From Clostridium gasigenes (GTDB lineage: Bacteria; Bacillota; Clostridia; Clostridiales; Clostridiaceae), in the NCBI RefSeq assembly GCF_900104115.1, contig NZ_FNJM01000015.1, positions 1 to 64,000 of the forward strand: a DNA stretch of 64,000 nucleotides, read 5' to 3'. The translations under genes and the position numbers were made by a program. Positions 28,124 to 36,562 of this stretch are shown here, piece after piece (position 1 is the stretch's first letter; each line of letters opens with the position of its first letter). Under the pieces are notes generated by a model, which did not search any database, was not told the origin of the DNA, and was given only the letters and a program-made list of their open reading frames with translations.

Positions 28124-31100
28124 ATGTTTATATTAAAGAAATTTAAAAGCAAAAAGACTTTAGCAGCAACATTAAGCGCTATTATGTTATTTAGTTTATT
28201 TAGCCCTATAACGGTAAAAGCTGCCGAAGATGAAATCGTTAACATTCAGCTTATAGCGACTTCTGATTTTCATGGGAGATTTTATCCATATGACTATGCT
28301 CAAAATAAAGAGGATAAATCAGGGAGTTTAGCTCAAATTGCTACAGTGGTTAAAGAGTATAGATCAAAAAATCCAAACACTATAGTTGTAGATGCTGGTG
28401 ATACAATACAAGAAAATTCAGCTGAAATATTTTTTAAAAGTAATCCAGAATATAAACTAGAAGGAAACCCTATGATAAAAGCCTTTAATGAAATAGGGTA
28501 TGATTCAGTTACTTTAGGTAATCATGAATTTAATGGAGGAATAGACAAGCTTAAAGAAGCCTATGGTACAGCGAATGCTAAAGTACTAAGTGCGAACGTA
28601 TATGAAAAAGATGGAAAAACTAGAATGTATGGTAACTATACAATAGTAGAAAAAGGTGGAGTAAAAGTTGCTATTTTAGGAATAACAACACCAAATATAA
28701 CTAGATGGGATGAAGAAAATCTTAACGGATATAAAGTAACTAATCCTATAGATGAAGCTAAAGCTGCCATCAAAGAAATTAAAGATGGTAATAAAGCAGA
28801 TGTAATCATTGCAACTGTTCATATGAGTGAAGGTGATGAGTATGATGTACATGGATCTGGAGTTGTAAATCTTTTAAATGATGTTCAAGGTCTAGATTTT
28901 GTAGTGGCAGGACATGGACATAAAATTGTTGATGATACAACTGTAAATACCGATAACCCAGGAAAATTCAACGTTTATAATGGCGTTAAAATGATCGAAA
29001 ATGATGCAAGAGGAAAGACAATAGGTAAGGTTGATATTAAAGTTACAAAGAAAGATGGTAAATATATAGTTGCAGATAGAGTTAATGACGTAACAGCTAA
29101 AATAACTAAAATTAAGGATGTTACACCGGATACAGAGATGATGACTTCACTTAAATCATATAATGATTTTGCAATAACTGATGCAAATAAAATTATTGGT
29201 AAATTAGTTGATGGTAATTTATCTCCTGAAAATGAAATAGATAAGGTTCCACAAGCTCAATTACAAGAAACACCACTTATTAATCTAATAAATGAAGTTC
29301 AAATGCATTATTCAGGAGCAGATGTAGCAGCATCGGCTATATTTGATGCGTCAAGTCCAGTTGTTAAAGAAGGAGAGTTTAAGAAAGCTGATTCTTCACT
29401 AATTTATAAATATGAAAATACTCTTTATTCTCTTAAAATGACAGGAACACAATTAAAGAAATATATGGAATGGTCAGCTAGCTATTATAATCAATATAAA
29501 CCAGGGGACTTAACAATATCATTCAATCCAACTTCTAGATTATATAACTATGATATGTTCTCAGGTGTTAAATTTGGTATAGATATATCAAAACCTGTAG
29601 GATCAAGAATAGTTAATTTAACTAAAATGGATGGAACAGCAATTAAAGATGAAGATTCTGTGAAAGTAGCAGTAAATAATTACAGAGCTAATACTCAATT
29701 ATTATCTTATGGACCAATATTTAAAGCTGGAGAAGCTCTTCCAGAAATTATAGAGAAAGATATTAAATCTAATATAGGTGGAGTAAGAGAACTTATAGGA
29801 GATTATATTAAAAATGTAAAGGGTGGAACTATATCACCTAAAATGAATAATAACTGGAAAGTTACAGGTAATAACTGGGATCCTACTTTAAGAAATGTTG
29901 CGGTACAAGCTCTTAAAGATAAAGCAGTTACGCTTCCAGCAGGACAAGATCCAAGGGCTGTAAATAGTGTAAGTTTAACTGTTGAGGATTTAAAGAAAGC
30001 GACAGGTAATAAATTTATCTCTTTAGCATCTATAAATGATATACATGGTGCTTTAGTAGAACAAGGAAAAAATGTAGGAGTAGCTAAGCTTTCTACAGTG
30101 TTTAATGACTATAAAGCAGAAAATCCAAATACAATCCTGGTTTCAGCAGGAGATAATTATCAAGGTTCTGCCTTATCAAATTTATTAACTGGAGAACCTA
30201 TGAATAAGTTCTTCAAGGCTAATGAATTTGTTGCATCTGCAATAGGAAATCATGAATTTGATTGGGGTGTAGTAGGTAAAGATGGAACTAATATGTTTGA
30301 AAAATGGTCTAAAGATTCAGGGATGGATTTCTTAGCTTCTAATATTTATTTAAAAGGAACTAAAGATACACCAAGCTGGGCTAAGCCATATAAAATAGTG
30401 GAAAAAGATGGAGTTAAAATAGGTATAATAGGTATTACTACTCCGCAAACAGTATTCCAAACAAAGGCTGAAAATGTAAAAGATTACGAATTTAGAGATC
30501 CAGTTGAAACAGTTAACTACTGGGCAGACTTATTAAAAAATAAGGGTGTTGGAAGTGAGAATGTTAAGGTTGATGCAGTAGTTGTATTATCTCACTTAGG
30601 AACATTCCAAGATGCTAAAACTAAGGAAATAACAGGGGAAGGTGCAGAGGTTGCAAAATCTGCAAAAAATATAGATGCTGTAATTACAGCACATAGTCAT
30701 CAAGAAGTTGCCGGTATGGTAAATGGTATTCCAGTAATACAAACAGGATATAATGGAAGAAATATTGGGAAAATAAACTTAGTATTTGATAGCAATAACA
30801 AGTTGTTACTAAAAGAAGCTAATTTAGATAAAGTAACTACAAGAGCTAAGGAAATAGCACCTAATAAAGAAGTTAAAGATATGTTGGACATATATGTAAA
30901 TGATGTAAAACCACTTCTAGATGAAGTAGTAGGATATACTAATATAAGTTTAGATCATGATAGAAAAGCTATTAAAGGAACATCACCACTTGGATACTAC
31001 ACAGCAAAGGTTATGGCTAAAGTAGCTGGAGTACAAATAGGTATAACAAATGGAGGAGGACTAAGAACTCCAATAGCTAAAGGTGAAATAACTATGGGTA

Positions 31101-31858
31101 ACCTTTATGATGTAATGCCATTTGATAATACTTTAGTGAAAATGAATATTACAGGAACTCAATTAAAGAAAGTAATGGAAAATGGAATAGACAATACGGA
31201 AATAGGCTGGGTTCAAGTTGCTGGTATTAAGATTTACTACAATGAAAAAGCGGCATTTGGATCAAGAATAACTAAAATGATTCTAGATGATGGAACAGTT
31301 GTTAAGGAAGATGGGACTTATTCAGTAGTTACTAATGATTTTATGTCTACTGGTGGAGATAAGTTTGATTTCTCTAAGGGCGTTTCTAATCTAGCTGATA
31401 TGTCAGTGCCAATAAGAGATGCTTTAGTAAAAGAATTAAAAGAAACTACATCTAAAGATAAGCCTCTTGATTTTAAATTTGAACAAGTTCTAATTGCAGG
31501 TGATGCACCAGCAATAGATACAACAACTCCAGACAATAATGGAGGAACAACAACTCCAGACAATAATGGAGGAACAACAACTCCAGATAATAATGGAGGA
31601 ACAACAACTCCAGATAATAATGGAGGAACAACAACTCCAGATAATAATGGAGGAACAATAACTCCAGATAATAATGGAGGAACAATAACTCCAAATGTTA
31701 ATGAAGTAAAGACAGATTCAACTTCAGATGGAACTTCAATTAAAACAGGACAAGGAATTCCTAAAACAGGTGCACCAATTGGAGCAACTGGAATAGCTAT
31801 TATATCTGTAGCACTTATAGCTTCAGGTTTATATTTAACAAAGAAAAAAGCTGCATAG
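28124..31858 (+). CDS. YfkN-like wall-anchored double nucleotidase (2',3'-cyclic phosphodiesterase plus 5'-nucleotidase)
   Basis: 1244 residues with a signal peptide (about 1-36). Module 1 has metallophosphatase motifs SDFHGRF, DAGDT, GNHEFNGG and AGHGHK, then a divergent 5'-nucleotidase C domain of the CpdB type. Module 2 repeats this (NDIHGALVE, SAGDNYQG, GNHEFDWG, TAHSHQ) with a canonical C domain (NGGGLR, PFDN, STGGDKF). A TTTPDNNGG tandem repeat is the wall spanner, then a sortase signal IPKTG, a helix and a KKK tail. It should release phosphate and nucleosides from extracellular nucleotides. The start ATG follows GGGAAGGTG; a TTG 14 codons upstream is less likely. Confidence 0.88.
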   Translation: MFILKKFKSKKTLAATLSAIMLFSLFSPITVKAAEDEIVNIQLIATSDFHGRFYPYDYAQNKEDKSGSLAQIATVVKEYRSKNPNTIVVDAGDTIQENSAEIFFKSNPEYKLEGNPMIKAFNEIGYDSVTLGNHEFNGGIDKLKEAYGTANAKVLSANVYEKDGKTRMYGNYTIVEKGGVKVAILGITTPNITRWDEENLNGYKVTNPIDEAKAAIKEIKDGNKADVIIATVHMSEGDEYDVHGSGVVNLLNDVQGLDFVVAGHGHKIVDDTTVNTDNPGKFNVYNGVKMIENDARGKTIGKVDIKVTKKDGKYIVADRVNDVTAKITKIKDVTPDTEMMTSLKSYNDFAITDANKIIGKLVDGNLSPENEIDKVPQAQLQETPLINLINEVQMHYSGADVAASAIFDASSPVVKEGEFKKADSSLIYKYENTLYSLKMTGTQLKKYMEWSASYYNQYKPGDLTISFNPTSRLYNYDMFSGVKFGIDISKPVGSRIVNLTKMDGTAIKDEDSVKVAVNNYRANTQLLSYGPIFKAGEALPEIIEKDIKSNIGGVRELIGDYIKNVKGGTISPKMNNNWKVTGNNWDPTLRNVAVQALKDKAVTLPAGQDPRAVNSVSLTVEDLKKATGNKFISLASINDIHGALVEQGKNVGVAKLSTVFNDYKAENPNTILVSAGDNYQGSALSNLLTGEPMNKFFKANEFVASAIGNHEFDWGVVGKDGTNMFEKWSKDSGMDFLASNIYLKGTKDTPSWAKPYKIVEKDGVKIGIIGITTPQTVFQTKAENVKDYEFRDPVETVNYWADLLKNKGVGSENVKVDAVVVLSHLGTFQDAKTKEITGEGAEVAKSAKNIDAVITAHSHQEVAGMVNGIPVIQTGYNGRNIGKINLVFDSNNKLLLKEANLDKVTTRAKEIAPNKEVKDMLDIYVNDVKPLLDEVVGYTNISLDHDRKAIKGTSPLGYYTAKVMAKVAGVQIGITNGGGLRTPIAKGEITMGNLYDVMPFDNTLVKMNITGTQLKKVMENGIDNTEIGWVQVAGIKIYYNEKAAFGSRITKMILDDGTVVKEDGTYSVVTNDFMSTGGDKFDFSKGVSNLADMSVPIRDALVKELKETTSKDKPLDFKFEQVLIAGDAPAIDTTTPDNNGGTTTPDNNGGTTTPDNNGGTTTPDNNGGTTTPDNNGGTITPDNNGGTITPNVNEVKTDSTSDGTSIKTGQGIPKTGAPIGATGIAIISVALIASGLYLTKKKAA
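31520..31693 (+). repeat. 27-bp in-frame tandem repeat (wall-spanning linker)
   Basis: Six copies of a 27-base unit encode TTTPDNNGG (the sixth is TITPDNNGG), ending in a partial seventh copy. Copies differ by single silent or missense changes such as GAC/GAT, so copy number could vary by slippage without breaking the frame. Confidence 0.9.
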
Positions 31859-31905
31859 TAAAAAATACTACACTACAGTATAAAGACTACTATTATTATT
31901 AATAT

Positions 31906-32019
31906 AAATCTATATAAGTTCTATTAAATAATATACATATTAAAAGCTAGATTACTTACAGTTGTATGGTTAGTTATCTGGAATTAATGTAGATTACTAA
32001 TTAGAACTTATATAGATTT
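31906..32019 (+). promoter_or_regulatory. Possible structured leader upstream of the nucleobase permease
   Basis: Perfect 18-bp inverted repeats (31906-31923 and 32002-32019; core TATATAAGTTCTA / TAGAACTTATATA) enclose 78 bases. The gap 31859-32115 holds no gene. Inside are two direct TAGATTACT copies. No purine-riboswitch core (such as the CTACCGGG-type joining region) was found. It may be a folded RNA leader, a MITE, or the tail hairpin of the nucleotidase transcript. Confidence 0.35.
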
Positions 32020-32115
32020 TATCCAATTAAGATTCATAATTACTAATAAGTATCTATATAATTATAATATAAATTTGTTGAAATTTTACTATTAATTTTA
32101 TAGGGGGTCTCGTTA

Positions 32116-33477
32116 ATGAATATAAAAAATCAGAAAAAAGTAACCAAAACAAATAAATTAGATGAAATGCTCCCACTAGGACAATTAGCTACTCTAGGAC
32201 TTCAACATGTACTCGCTATGTATGCCGGTGCTGTAGCTGTACCCCTTATAATTGGTGCTGCTGTAGGTTTAAGCCCTCAACAATTAGAATTGTTAGTTGC
32301 AGCTGATTTATTTACTTGTGGTATAGCTACATTGCTGCAAGCCATTGGAATAGGTAATTTTGCAGGTATTAAATTACCTGTTATACTTGGATGTACCTTT
32401 GCTGCTGTAGGTCCATTAATTATTATAGGTAAATCTTTAGGAATGGATTATGCATATGGTGCAATAATAGTTTCAGGATTTATTGTTATTTTAATTGCTC
32501 CATTGTATGGTAAATTACTAAGATTTTTCCCCACTGTTGTAACCGGCTCTGTAGTAAGCATTATTGGGCTTTCCTTAATTAATGTTGGTATTAGAAGTTG
32601 TGGCGGTGGTGCTGGTTCTAAAGATTTTGGAAGCATTGCTAATATATCATTAGCGGGACTAGTAATGTTTATTATTTTACTTTCAAACAAATATTTAAAA
32701 GGATTCTTTAAATCAATATCTATCCTTAATGGTATAGTTATTGGAACTATAGTAGCATCCTTTATGGGTATGGTTGACTTCTCTATTGTTGCTAATGCAA
32801 AATGGGTTAGCTTTGTTAAACCATTTGTTTTTGGATTTCCTAAATTTGAACTTAGTTCAATTATTATGATGACTTTAGTTATGTTTGTAATTATGGTTGA
32901 ATCTACTGGAACATTTATGGGAGTTGCAAAGTTATGTGAGAAGGACCTTTCTGAAAAAGATATTGTAAAAGGACTACGAGCAGAGGGAATAGCAACAATT
33001 TTAGGTGGAATATTTAATTCTTTCCCTTATACTACCTTCAATCAAAACCTAGGACTTCTATCTTTAAGCAAAATATTTAGTCGTTTTGTAGTTGTTGCAT
33101 CTGGTATTATCCTTGTTGCTCTTGGATTAATTCCAAAGTTTGCAGCTTTAGCTACAATTATTCCTCAACCTGTTATTGGTGGGGCTACTACTATAATGTT
33201 TGGTACTGTTGCGGTTGCTGGTATAAAAATGTTATTTGCCGCTGATTTAGAAAAAGATTCAAATATTTTAATAGTTGCTTGTTCTTTAGGTGTAGGCCTT
33301 GGAATTACAGCGGTTCCTGAATTACTTTCACAAACACCACAATTTTTCCAATCTATTTTTGGAAGTGGAATAGTTTCAGGTTCTATAGTTGCAATTATTC
33401 TTAATGCCTTATTAAACTATGGAAGTAATGATACTAATACCAATTCAGCTTATTCGGATAATCATTCTATCCTTTAA
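32116..33477 (+). CDS. NCS2-family nucleobase permease (xanthine/uric acid type)
   Basis: 453 residues with about 12-14 helices. The motifs are characteristic of NCS2: LGLQHVLAMYAGAVAVPLI at helix 1, an ESTGTF motif in helix 8 (MVESTGTFMGVAKLCEKDLSEKD) and NSFPYTTFNQNLGLLSLS after it. It resembles the PbuX/PucK branch, which takes up xanthine or urate by proton symport; the exact base is not certain. It follows the extracellular nucleotidase, and together they could salvage bases. AGGGGG is 10 bases before the ATG. Confidence 0.88.
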   Translation: MNIKNQKKVTKTNKLDEMLPLGQLATLGLQHVLAMYAGAVAVPLIIGAAVGLSPQQLELLVAADLFTCGIATLLQAIGIGNFAGIKLPVILGCTFAAVGPLIIIGKSLGMDYAYGAIIVSGFIVILIAPLYGKLLRFFPTVVTGSVVSIIGLSLINVGIRSCGGGAGSKDFGSIANISLAGLVMFIILLSNKYLKGFFKSISILNGIVIGTIVASFMGMVDFSIVANAKWVSFVKPFVFGFPKFELSSIIMMTLVMFVIMVESTGTFMGVAKLCEKDLSEKDIVKGLRAEGIATILGGIFNSFPYTTFNQNLGLLSLSKIFSRFVVVASGIILVALGLIPKFAALATIIPQPVIGGATTIMFGTVAVAGIKMLFAADLEKDSNILIVACSLGVGLGITAVPELLSQTPQFFQSIFGSGIVSGSIVAIILNALLNYGSNDTNTNSAYSDNHSIL

Positions 33478-33482
33478 ACATA

Positions 33483-33528
33483 AAGAAGATGTCGCTTAAA
33501 TTATTTTAAGCAACATCTTCTTTTTTAT
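33483..33528 (+). terminator. Terminator after the permease gene
   Basis: AAGAAGATGTCGCTTAAA (33483-33500) pairs with TTTAAGCAACATCTTCTT (ending about 33522), followed by six T residues. Confidence 0.9.
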
Positions 33529-33629
33529 TTACAAAACTTATCATCAATATCTCTTAGCCCATCGCAACCTGAGATTTGTAAAAATAACATTGTCATAATA
33601 TGATCCTGACCTGTATAGTTCTTTAACAT
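33525..33629 (-). pseudogene. Relic of an IS4-type (DUF4372) transposase N-terminus
   Basis: A 34-codon frame from ATG 33629 to stop 33525 contains YTGQDHIMTMLFLQISGCDG, then LRDIDDKF. This resembles the N-terminal DUF4372 domain of IS4-family transposases, which have a ...MLF.QLSG..SLRDI... core. There is no catalytic part and the frame is closed upstream, so it is a fragment. It lies in the 400-base gap before the eut operon and marks an old insertion at the boundary. Confidence 0.45.
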
Positions 33630-33752
33630 TGATTTTTATACATAAAAATTTATCGATTAATGCAACCGTAAAACCTAAATTATATTTTAGTATATTATAT
33701 TTTTAATATGTTACGTAATGATAAGGTGAATTTACAAAAAAAATTAAATCTA

Positions 33753-33781
33753 TTGACCAAAAACCTTATAAGTATTAAAAT
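33753..33781 (+). promoter_or_regulatory. Promoter of the eutG leader
   Basis: TTGACC (33753-33758) and TAAAAT (33776-33781) are 17 bases apart, just upstream of the antiterminator hairpins. Confidence 0.6.
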
Positions 33782-33794
33782 TAACTTATAATTT

Positions 33795-33876
33795 AATACA
33801 CAATGACGTGTATTTGATGAGCAACGAAGCTTCATGGGGATTTATCCTATGGAGCTTTTATTTTTTAGGAGGTAAT
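33795..33876 (+). promoter_or_regulatory. EutV-responsive dual-hairpin antiterminator/terminator before eutG
   Basis: P1: AATACAC / GTGTATT (33795-33801, 33808-33814), hexaloop AATGAC. P2: AGC / GCT with hexaloop AACGAA (33820-33831), exactly the AGCAANGRRGCU motif. Both loops have A at position 1 and G at position 4, the EutV ANTAR signature. The second half of P2 pairs instead with ATGGAGCTT downstream to form a terminator followed by a T-tract; EutV binding should favour P1/P2 and allow read-through. Confidence 0.9.
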
Positions 33877-33879
33877 GCA

Positions 33880-35019
33880 ATGAATAAATTTTCAATTAAA
33901 ACCAAAATTTATTTTGGTGAAGGTTCACTATCAAGATTAAGTGAACTAAACTATAAAAAAGTAATGGTAATCACAGATCCGTTTATGGTTAAGAGTGGCA
34001 CTATTAAAAAAATAACAGAACAACTTGAAAAAGGGTCAGTAGAATATATTGTATTTGATGAAATTGTTCCAGATCCACCTATTGAAACTGTAGTAGTTGG
34101 TGTAAATAAAATGATGGAGTTTAAGCCAGAAGCTATAGTAGCTTTAGGTGGAGGATCAGCTATTGATGCTGCAAAAGCTATAAAAGAATTTGCTTTAAAA
34201 ATAACTAAAACTGATGATGTATATTTTATAGCTATACCAACAACAAGTGGGACAGGCTCAGAGGTTACTAGTTTTTCAGTAATAACTGATAAAGAAAAAA
34301 ATATAAAGTATCCACTAGTATCAGATAGTTTATTACCAAATGAAGCTATATTAGATCCAGAACTTGTGAAAACTGTTCCGAATTTTATTACGGCTGATAC
34401 AGGAATGGATGTATTAACGCATAGTTTAGAAGCTTATGTTAGTACAAAATCTAATGACTTTACTGATGCTTTAGCAGAAAAATCTATAAAATTAGTTAGT
34501 GATTATCTTTTAAGAGCATATAAAGATGGAAATAATACAGAGGCAAGAGAGAAAATGCATTCAGCTTCATGTTTAGCAGGAATGGCATTTAATGAGGCTT
34601 CATTAGGTTTAAATCATGGTATAGCTCATGGTATAGGCGGAAAACTACATATAGCTCATGGAAGAACAAATTCTATATTGCTTCCTCATATTGTAGAATA
34701 TAATGCAGATCTAACAGGATATACAAATTGTGAATATTCAAATGCAGCTATAAGATATGCAAATGTAGCTAAGATTTTAGATTTACCTTGTTCTAATGTA
34801 AGAACTGGTGTTAAGAGCTTAATAAATTGGATTGTAAAATTACAAAAAGAAATGAATATGCCAAGAACATTAAAGGAATGTGGAAAGGATATAAATGAAA
34901 TAAATAATAGTATAGATGCTATAGCAGAAAGTGCTTTAGTTGATGGTTGTACAATCACAAATCCAAGAGTTCCAAATAAAAATGAGATAATAAAAATTTT
35001 AAATATAATTTCTAATTAA
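33880..35019 (+). CDS. eutG: Iron-containing alcohol dehydrogenase EutG
   Basis: 379 residues. The group III (Fe-dependent) alcohol dehydrogenase fold has an NAD-binding GGGSAIDAAKA turn, PTTSGTGSEVTSF, and the metal site GMDVLTHSLEAYV plus LNHGIAHGIGGKLHIAHGRTNS with conserved Asp and His ligands. In the ethanolamine pathway it reduces acetaldehyde to ethanol and regenerates NAD inside the microcompartment. I start at ATG 33880 after TAGGAGG; the longer frame begins inside the leader hairpins. It is the first gene of the locus, behind its own EutV-type leader. Confidence 0.9.
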   Translation: MNKFSIKTKIYFGEGSLSRLSELNYKKVMVITDPFMVKSGTIKKITEQLEKGSVEYIVFDEIVPDPPIETVVVGVNKMMEFKPEAIVALGGGSAIDAAKAIKEFALKITKTDDVYFIAIPTTSGTGSEVTSFSVITDKEKNIKYPLVSDSLLPNEAILDPELVKTVPNFITADTGMDVLTHSLEAYVSTKSNDFTDALAEKSIKLVSDYLLRAYKDGNNTEAREKMHSASCLAGMAFNEASLGLNHGIAHGIGGKLHIAHGRTNSILLPHIVEYNADLTGYTNCEYSNAAIRYANVAKILDLPCSNVRTGVKSLINWIVKLQKEMNMPRTLKECGKDINEINNSIDAIAESALVDGCTITNPRVPNKNEIIKILNIISN

Positions 35020-35044
35020 TAGTTTACAAATAATTTAAAAAATG

Positions 35045-35073
35045 TTGACAAATTATTTGTAAAGGAGTACAAT
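35045..35073 (+). promoter_or_regulatory. Promoter of the eutS leader
   Basis: TTGACA (35045-35050), 17-base spacer, TACAAT (35068-35073). It lets eutS onward be transcribed apart from eutG. Confidence 0.75.
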
Positions 35074-35079
35074 TTTTAT

Positions 35080-35170
35080 ATAGCACAAGGGCGTGTTATT
35101 CATATGTAGCAACGAAGCTTCTTAAGAATAGTATTATATTTTTAAGGAGCTTTATATATTTTTTTTAAGA
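35080..35170 (+). promoter_or_regulatory. EutV-responsive antiterminator/terminator before eutS
   Basis: P1: ATAGCAC / GTGTTAT (35080-35086, 35093-35099), hexaloop AAGGGC. P2: AGC-AACGAA-GCT (35108-35119). Both loops carry A1 and G4. The terminator pairs GAAGCTTCTTAA with TTAAGGAGCTTT and ends in a run of eight T. Confidence 0.9.
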
Positions 35171-35183
35171 AAGTTGGTATAAA

Positions 35184-35537
35184 ATGAGTGAAATTAACGA
35201 AAAACAAAGAGTGATTCAAGAATATGTACCTGGTAAGCAAGTTACATTAGCTCATTTAATTGCAAATCCTAATAAGGATTTATATAAGAAATTAGGATTA
35301 AATGGAGATAATAAAAATGCTATTGGCATATTAACTATTACACCTGGTGAAGCTTCTATTATCGCAGCAGATGTCGCTACTAAGGCAGCAGATGTTCAAA
35401 TTGGTTTTGTTGATAGATTCAGTGGTTCTCTTGTTATAACAGGTGATGTTTCATCCGTAGAATCAGCATTGGGACAAGTTTTAATTGTTCTTTCGAATAT
35501 ATTAAAATTTACTCCAGCAGAAATAACAAGGACTTAG
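35184..35537 (+). CDS. eutS: Ethanolamine microcompartment shell protein EutS
   Basis: 117 residues, the usual EutS/PduU length. The permuted BMC fold shows the N-terminal barrel strand [21 protein letters not shown], then [24 protein letters not shown] and the [17 protein letters not shown] block. It forms hexamers, bent in known EutS, in the shell. It is the first gene after the second EutV leader and is followed by eutP with a 9-base gap. Confidence 0.93.
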   Translation: MSEINEKQRVIQEYVPGKQVTLAHLIANPNKDLYKKLGLNGDNKNAIGILTITPGEASIIAADVATKAADVQIGFVDRFSGSLVITGDVSSVESALGQVLIVLSNILKFTPAEITRT

Positions 35538-35545
35538 GTGAACAA

Positions 35546-35974
35546 ATGAAAAAAGTTATTTTTATGGGAAAATGCGGTTGTGGAAAAACTACATTATGCC
35601 AAAAATTACATGCAGAGAATCTAGAGTATAAGAAAACTCAAGCTATTGATAATTATGAAAATGCAATAGATACTCCTGGTGAGTACATAGAAAATAGATC
35701 ATACTATAGAGCATTAATTGTTACTTCAGTAGATGCTGATGTAATAGCTTTGATACAAGATTGCACAGAAGAAGAAAATTATTTTCCACCAGCTTTTGCA
35801 AGTATTTTTCCTAAAGAGGTAATCGGTATTATAACTAAGATTGATTTATCGAATAGTGAAGAGGAAATAATAAAGGCAGAAGAAGCATTAATAAATGCAG
35901 GTGCACAGAGGATTTTTAAAATTTCAACTATGGAAAGCATAGGGATAAAAGAATTAGAAGAATATTTGAAATAA
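35546..35974 (+). CDS. eutP: EutP, GTPase-like/acetate-kinase-type protein
   Basis: 142 residues with a P-loop GKCGCGKT (residues 8-15), a DTPGEY switch-II region (IDTPGEYIENRSYY), and ITKIDLS as the NKxD equivalent. EutP/PduV proteins are small Ras-like GTPases tied to ethanolamine or propanediol compartments; acetate kinase activity has been reported for EutP in Salmonella. The TKxD form of the guanine motif is normal for the family. It lies between shell and regulator genes. Confidence 0.9.
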   Translation: MKKVIFMGKCGCGKTTLCQKLHAENLEYKKTQAIDNYENAIDTPGEYIENRSYYRALIVTSVDADVIALIQDCTEEENYFPPAFASIFPKEVIGIITKIDLSNSEEEIIKAEEALINAGAQRIFKISTMESIGIKELEEYLK

Positions 35975-35986
35975 TAGAGGTGTGGT

Positions 35987-36562
35987 ATGAGTAAAAGAAT
36001 TGTAATAGTCGATGATGAACCTATTACGAGGATGGATTTGAAGTCATTATTAGTTGATGCAGGTTACGATGTAGTAGCAGAAGCAAGTGATGGATTTGAT
36101 GCCGTTGAAGCTAGTAAAAAATATTTGCCTGATATTATATTGATGGATATAAATATGCCTAATTTAGATGGTCTAAAGGCAGCTAAAATTATCTCAAGGG
36201 GTGGTTATGCAGGTGGGATTATACTTTTAACAGCTTTTTCAGATAAAGAATTTATAGAAAAAGCTAAAGACGTTGGTGTATTTGCATATTTACTTAAACC
36301 CTTGGATGAAAAATCTTTGATACCTACAGTTGAGATGGTATACTCAAAATCTAGTGAGTTTAAAAAATTAAAAAAAGAACTGGATTTAAGTATTAAAAAA
36401 ATTGAAGAGAGAAAAATAATTGAAAGAGCAAAAGGCATGCTTATGAAAGAAGACAACCTTACTGAAGAAGAATCCTATGAAAAAATAAGAAAATTAAGCA
36501 TGGATAGAAGATGTTCAATGAGGAGTATTGGAGAGGCGATTGTAATTGCTTATGAAATATAA
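35987..36562 (+). CDS. eutV: EutV response regulator with ANTAR RNA-binding domain
   Basis: 191 residues. The receiver (1-120) has DDEP at 9-12, phospho-Asp in IILMDINMP, LLTAF and LKPLDE. A coiled coil (KKLKKELDLSIKKIEERKIIE) leads to the ANTAR domain (RAKGMLMKEDNLTEEESYEKIRKLSMDRRCSMRSIGEAI). Phosphorylated EutV dimers bind paired hexaloop hairpins and stop terminator formation; three such leaders lie in this locus. It overlaps the kinase gene by 11 bases. Confidence 0.94.
   Translation: MSKRIVIVDDEPITRMDLKSLLVDAGYDVVAEASDGFDAVEASKKYLPDIILMDINMPNLDGLKAAKIISRGGYAGGIILLTAFSDKEFIEKAKDVGVFAYLLKPLDEKSLIPTVEMVYSKSSEFKKLKKELDLSIKKIEERKIIERAKGMLMKEDNLTEEESYEKIRKLSMDRRCSMRSIGEAIVIAYEI

Noticed and set aside
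31520-31693. CRISPR-like regular repeat
   Set aside because: There are no spacers, and the units are contiguous and in frame inside a real gene.
31473-31694. Leu/His-rich minus-strand frame with repeats
   Set aside because: It is the antisense shadow of the 27-bp coding repeat of the nucleotidase.
31859-32115. Purine riboswitch before the NCS2 gene
   Set aside because: The conserved joining and loop sequences were not found.
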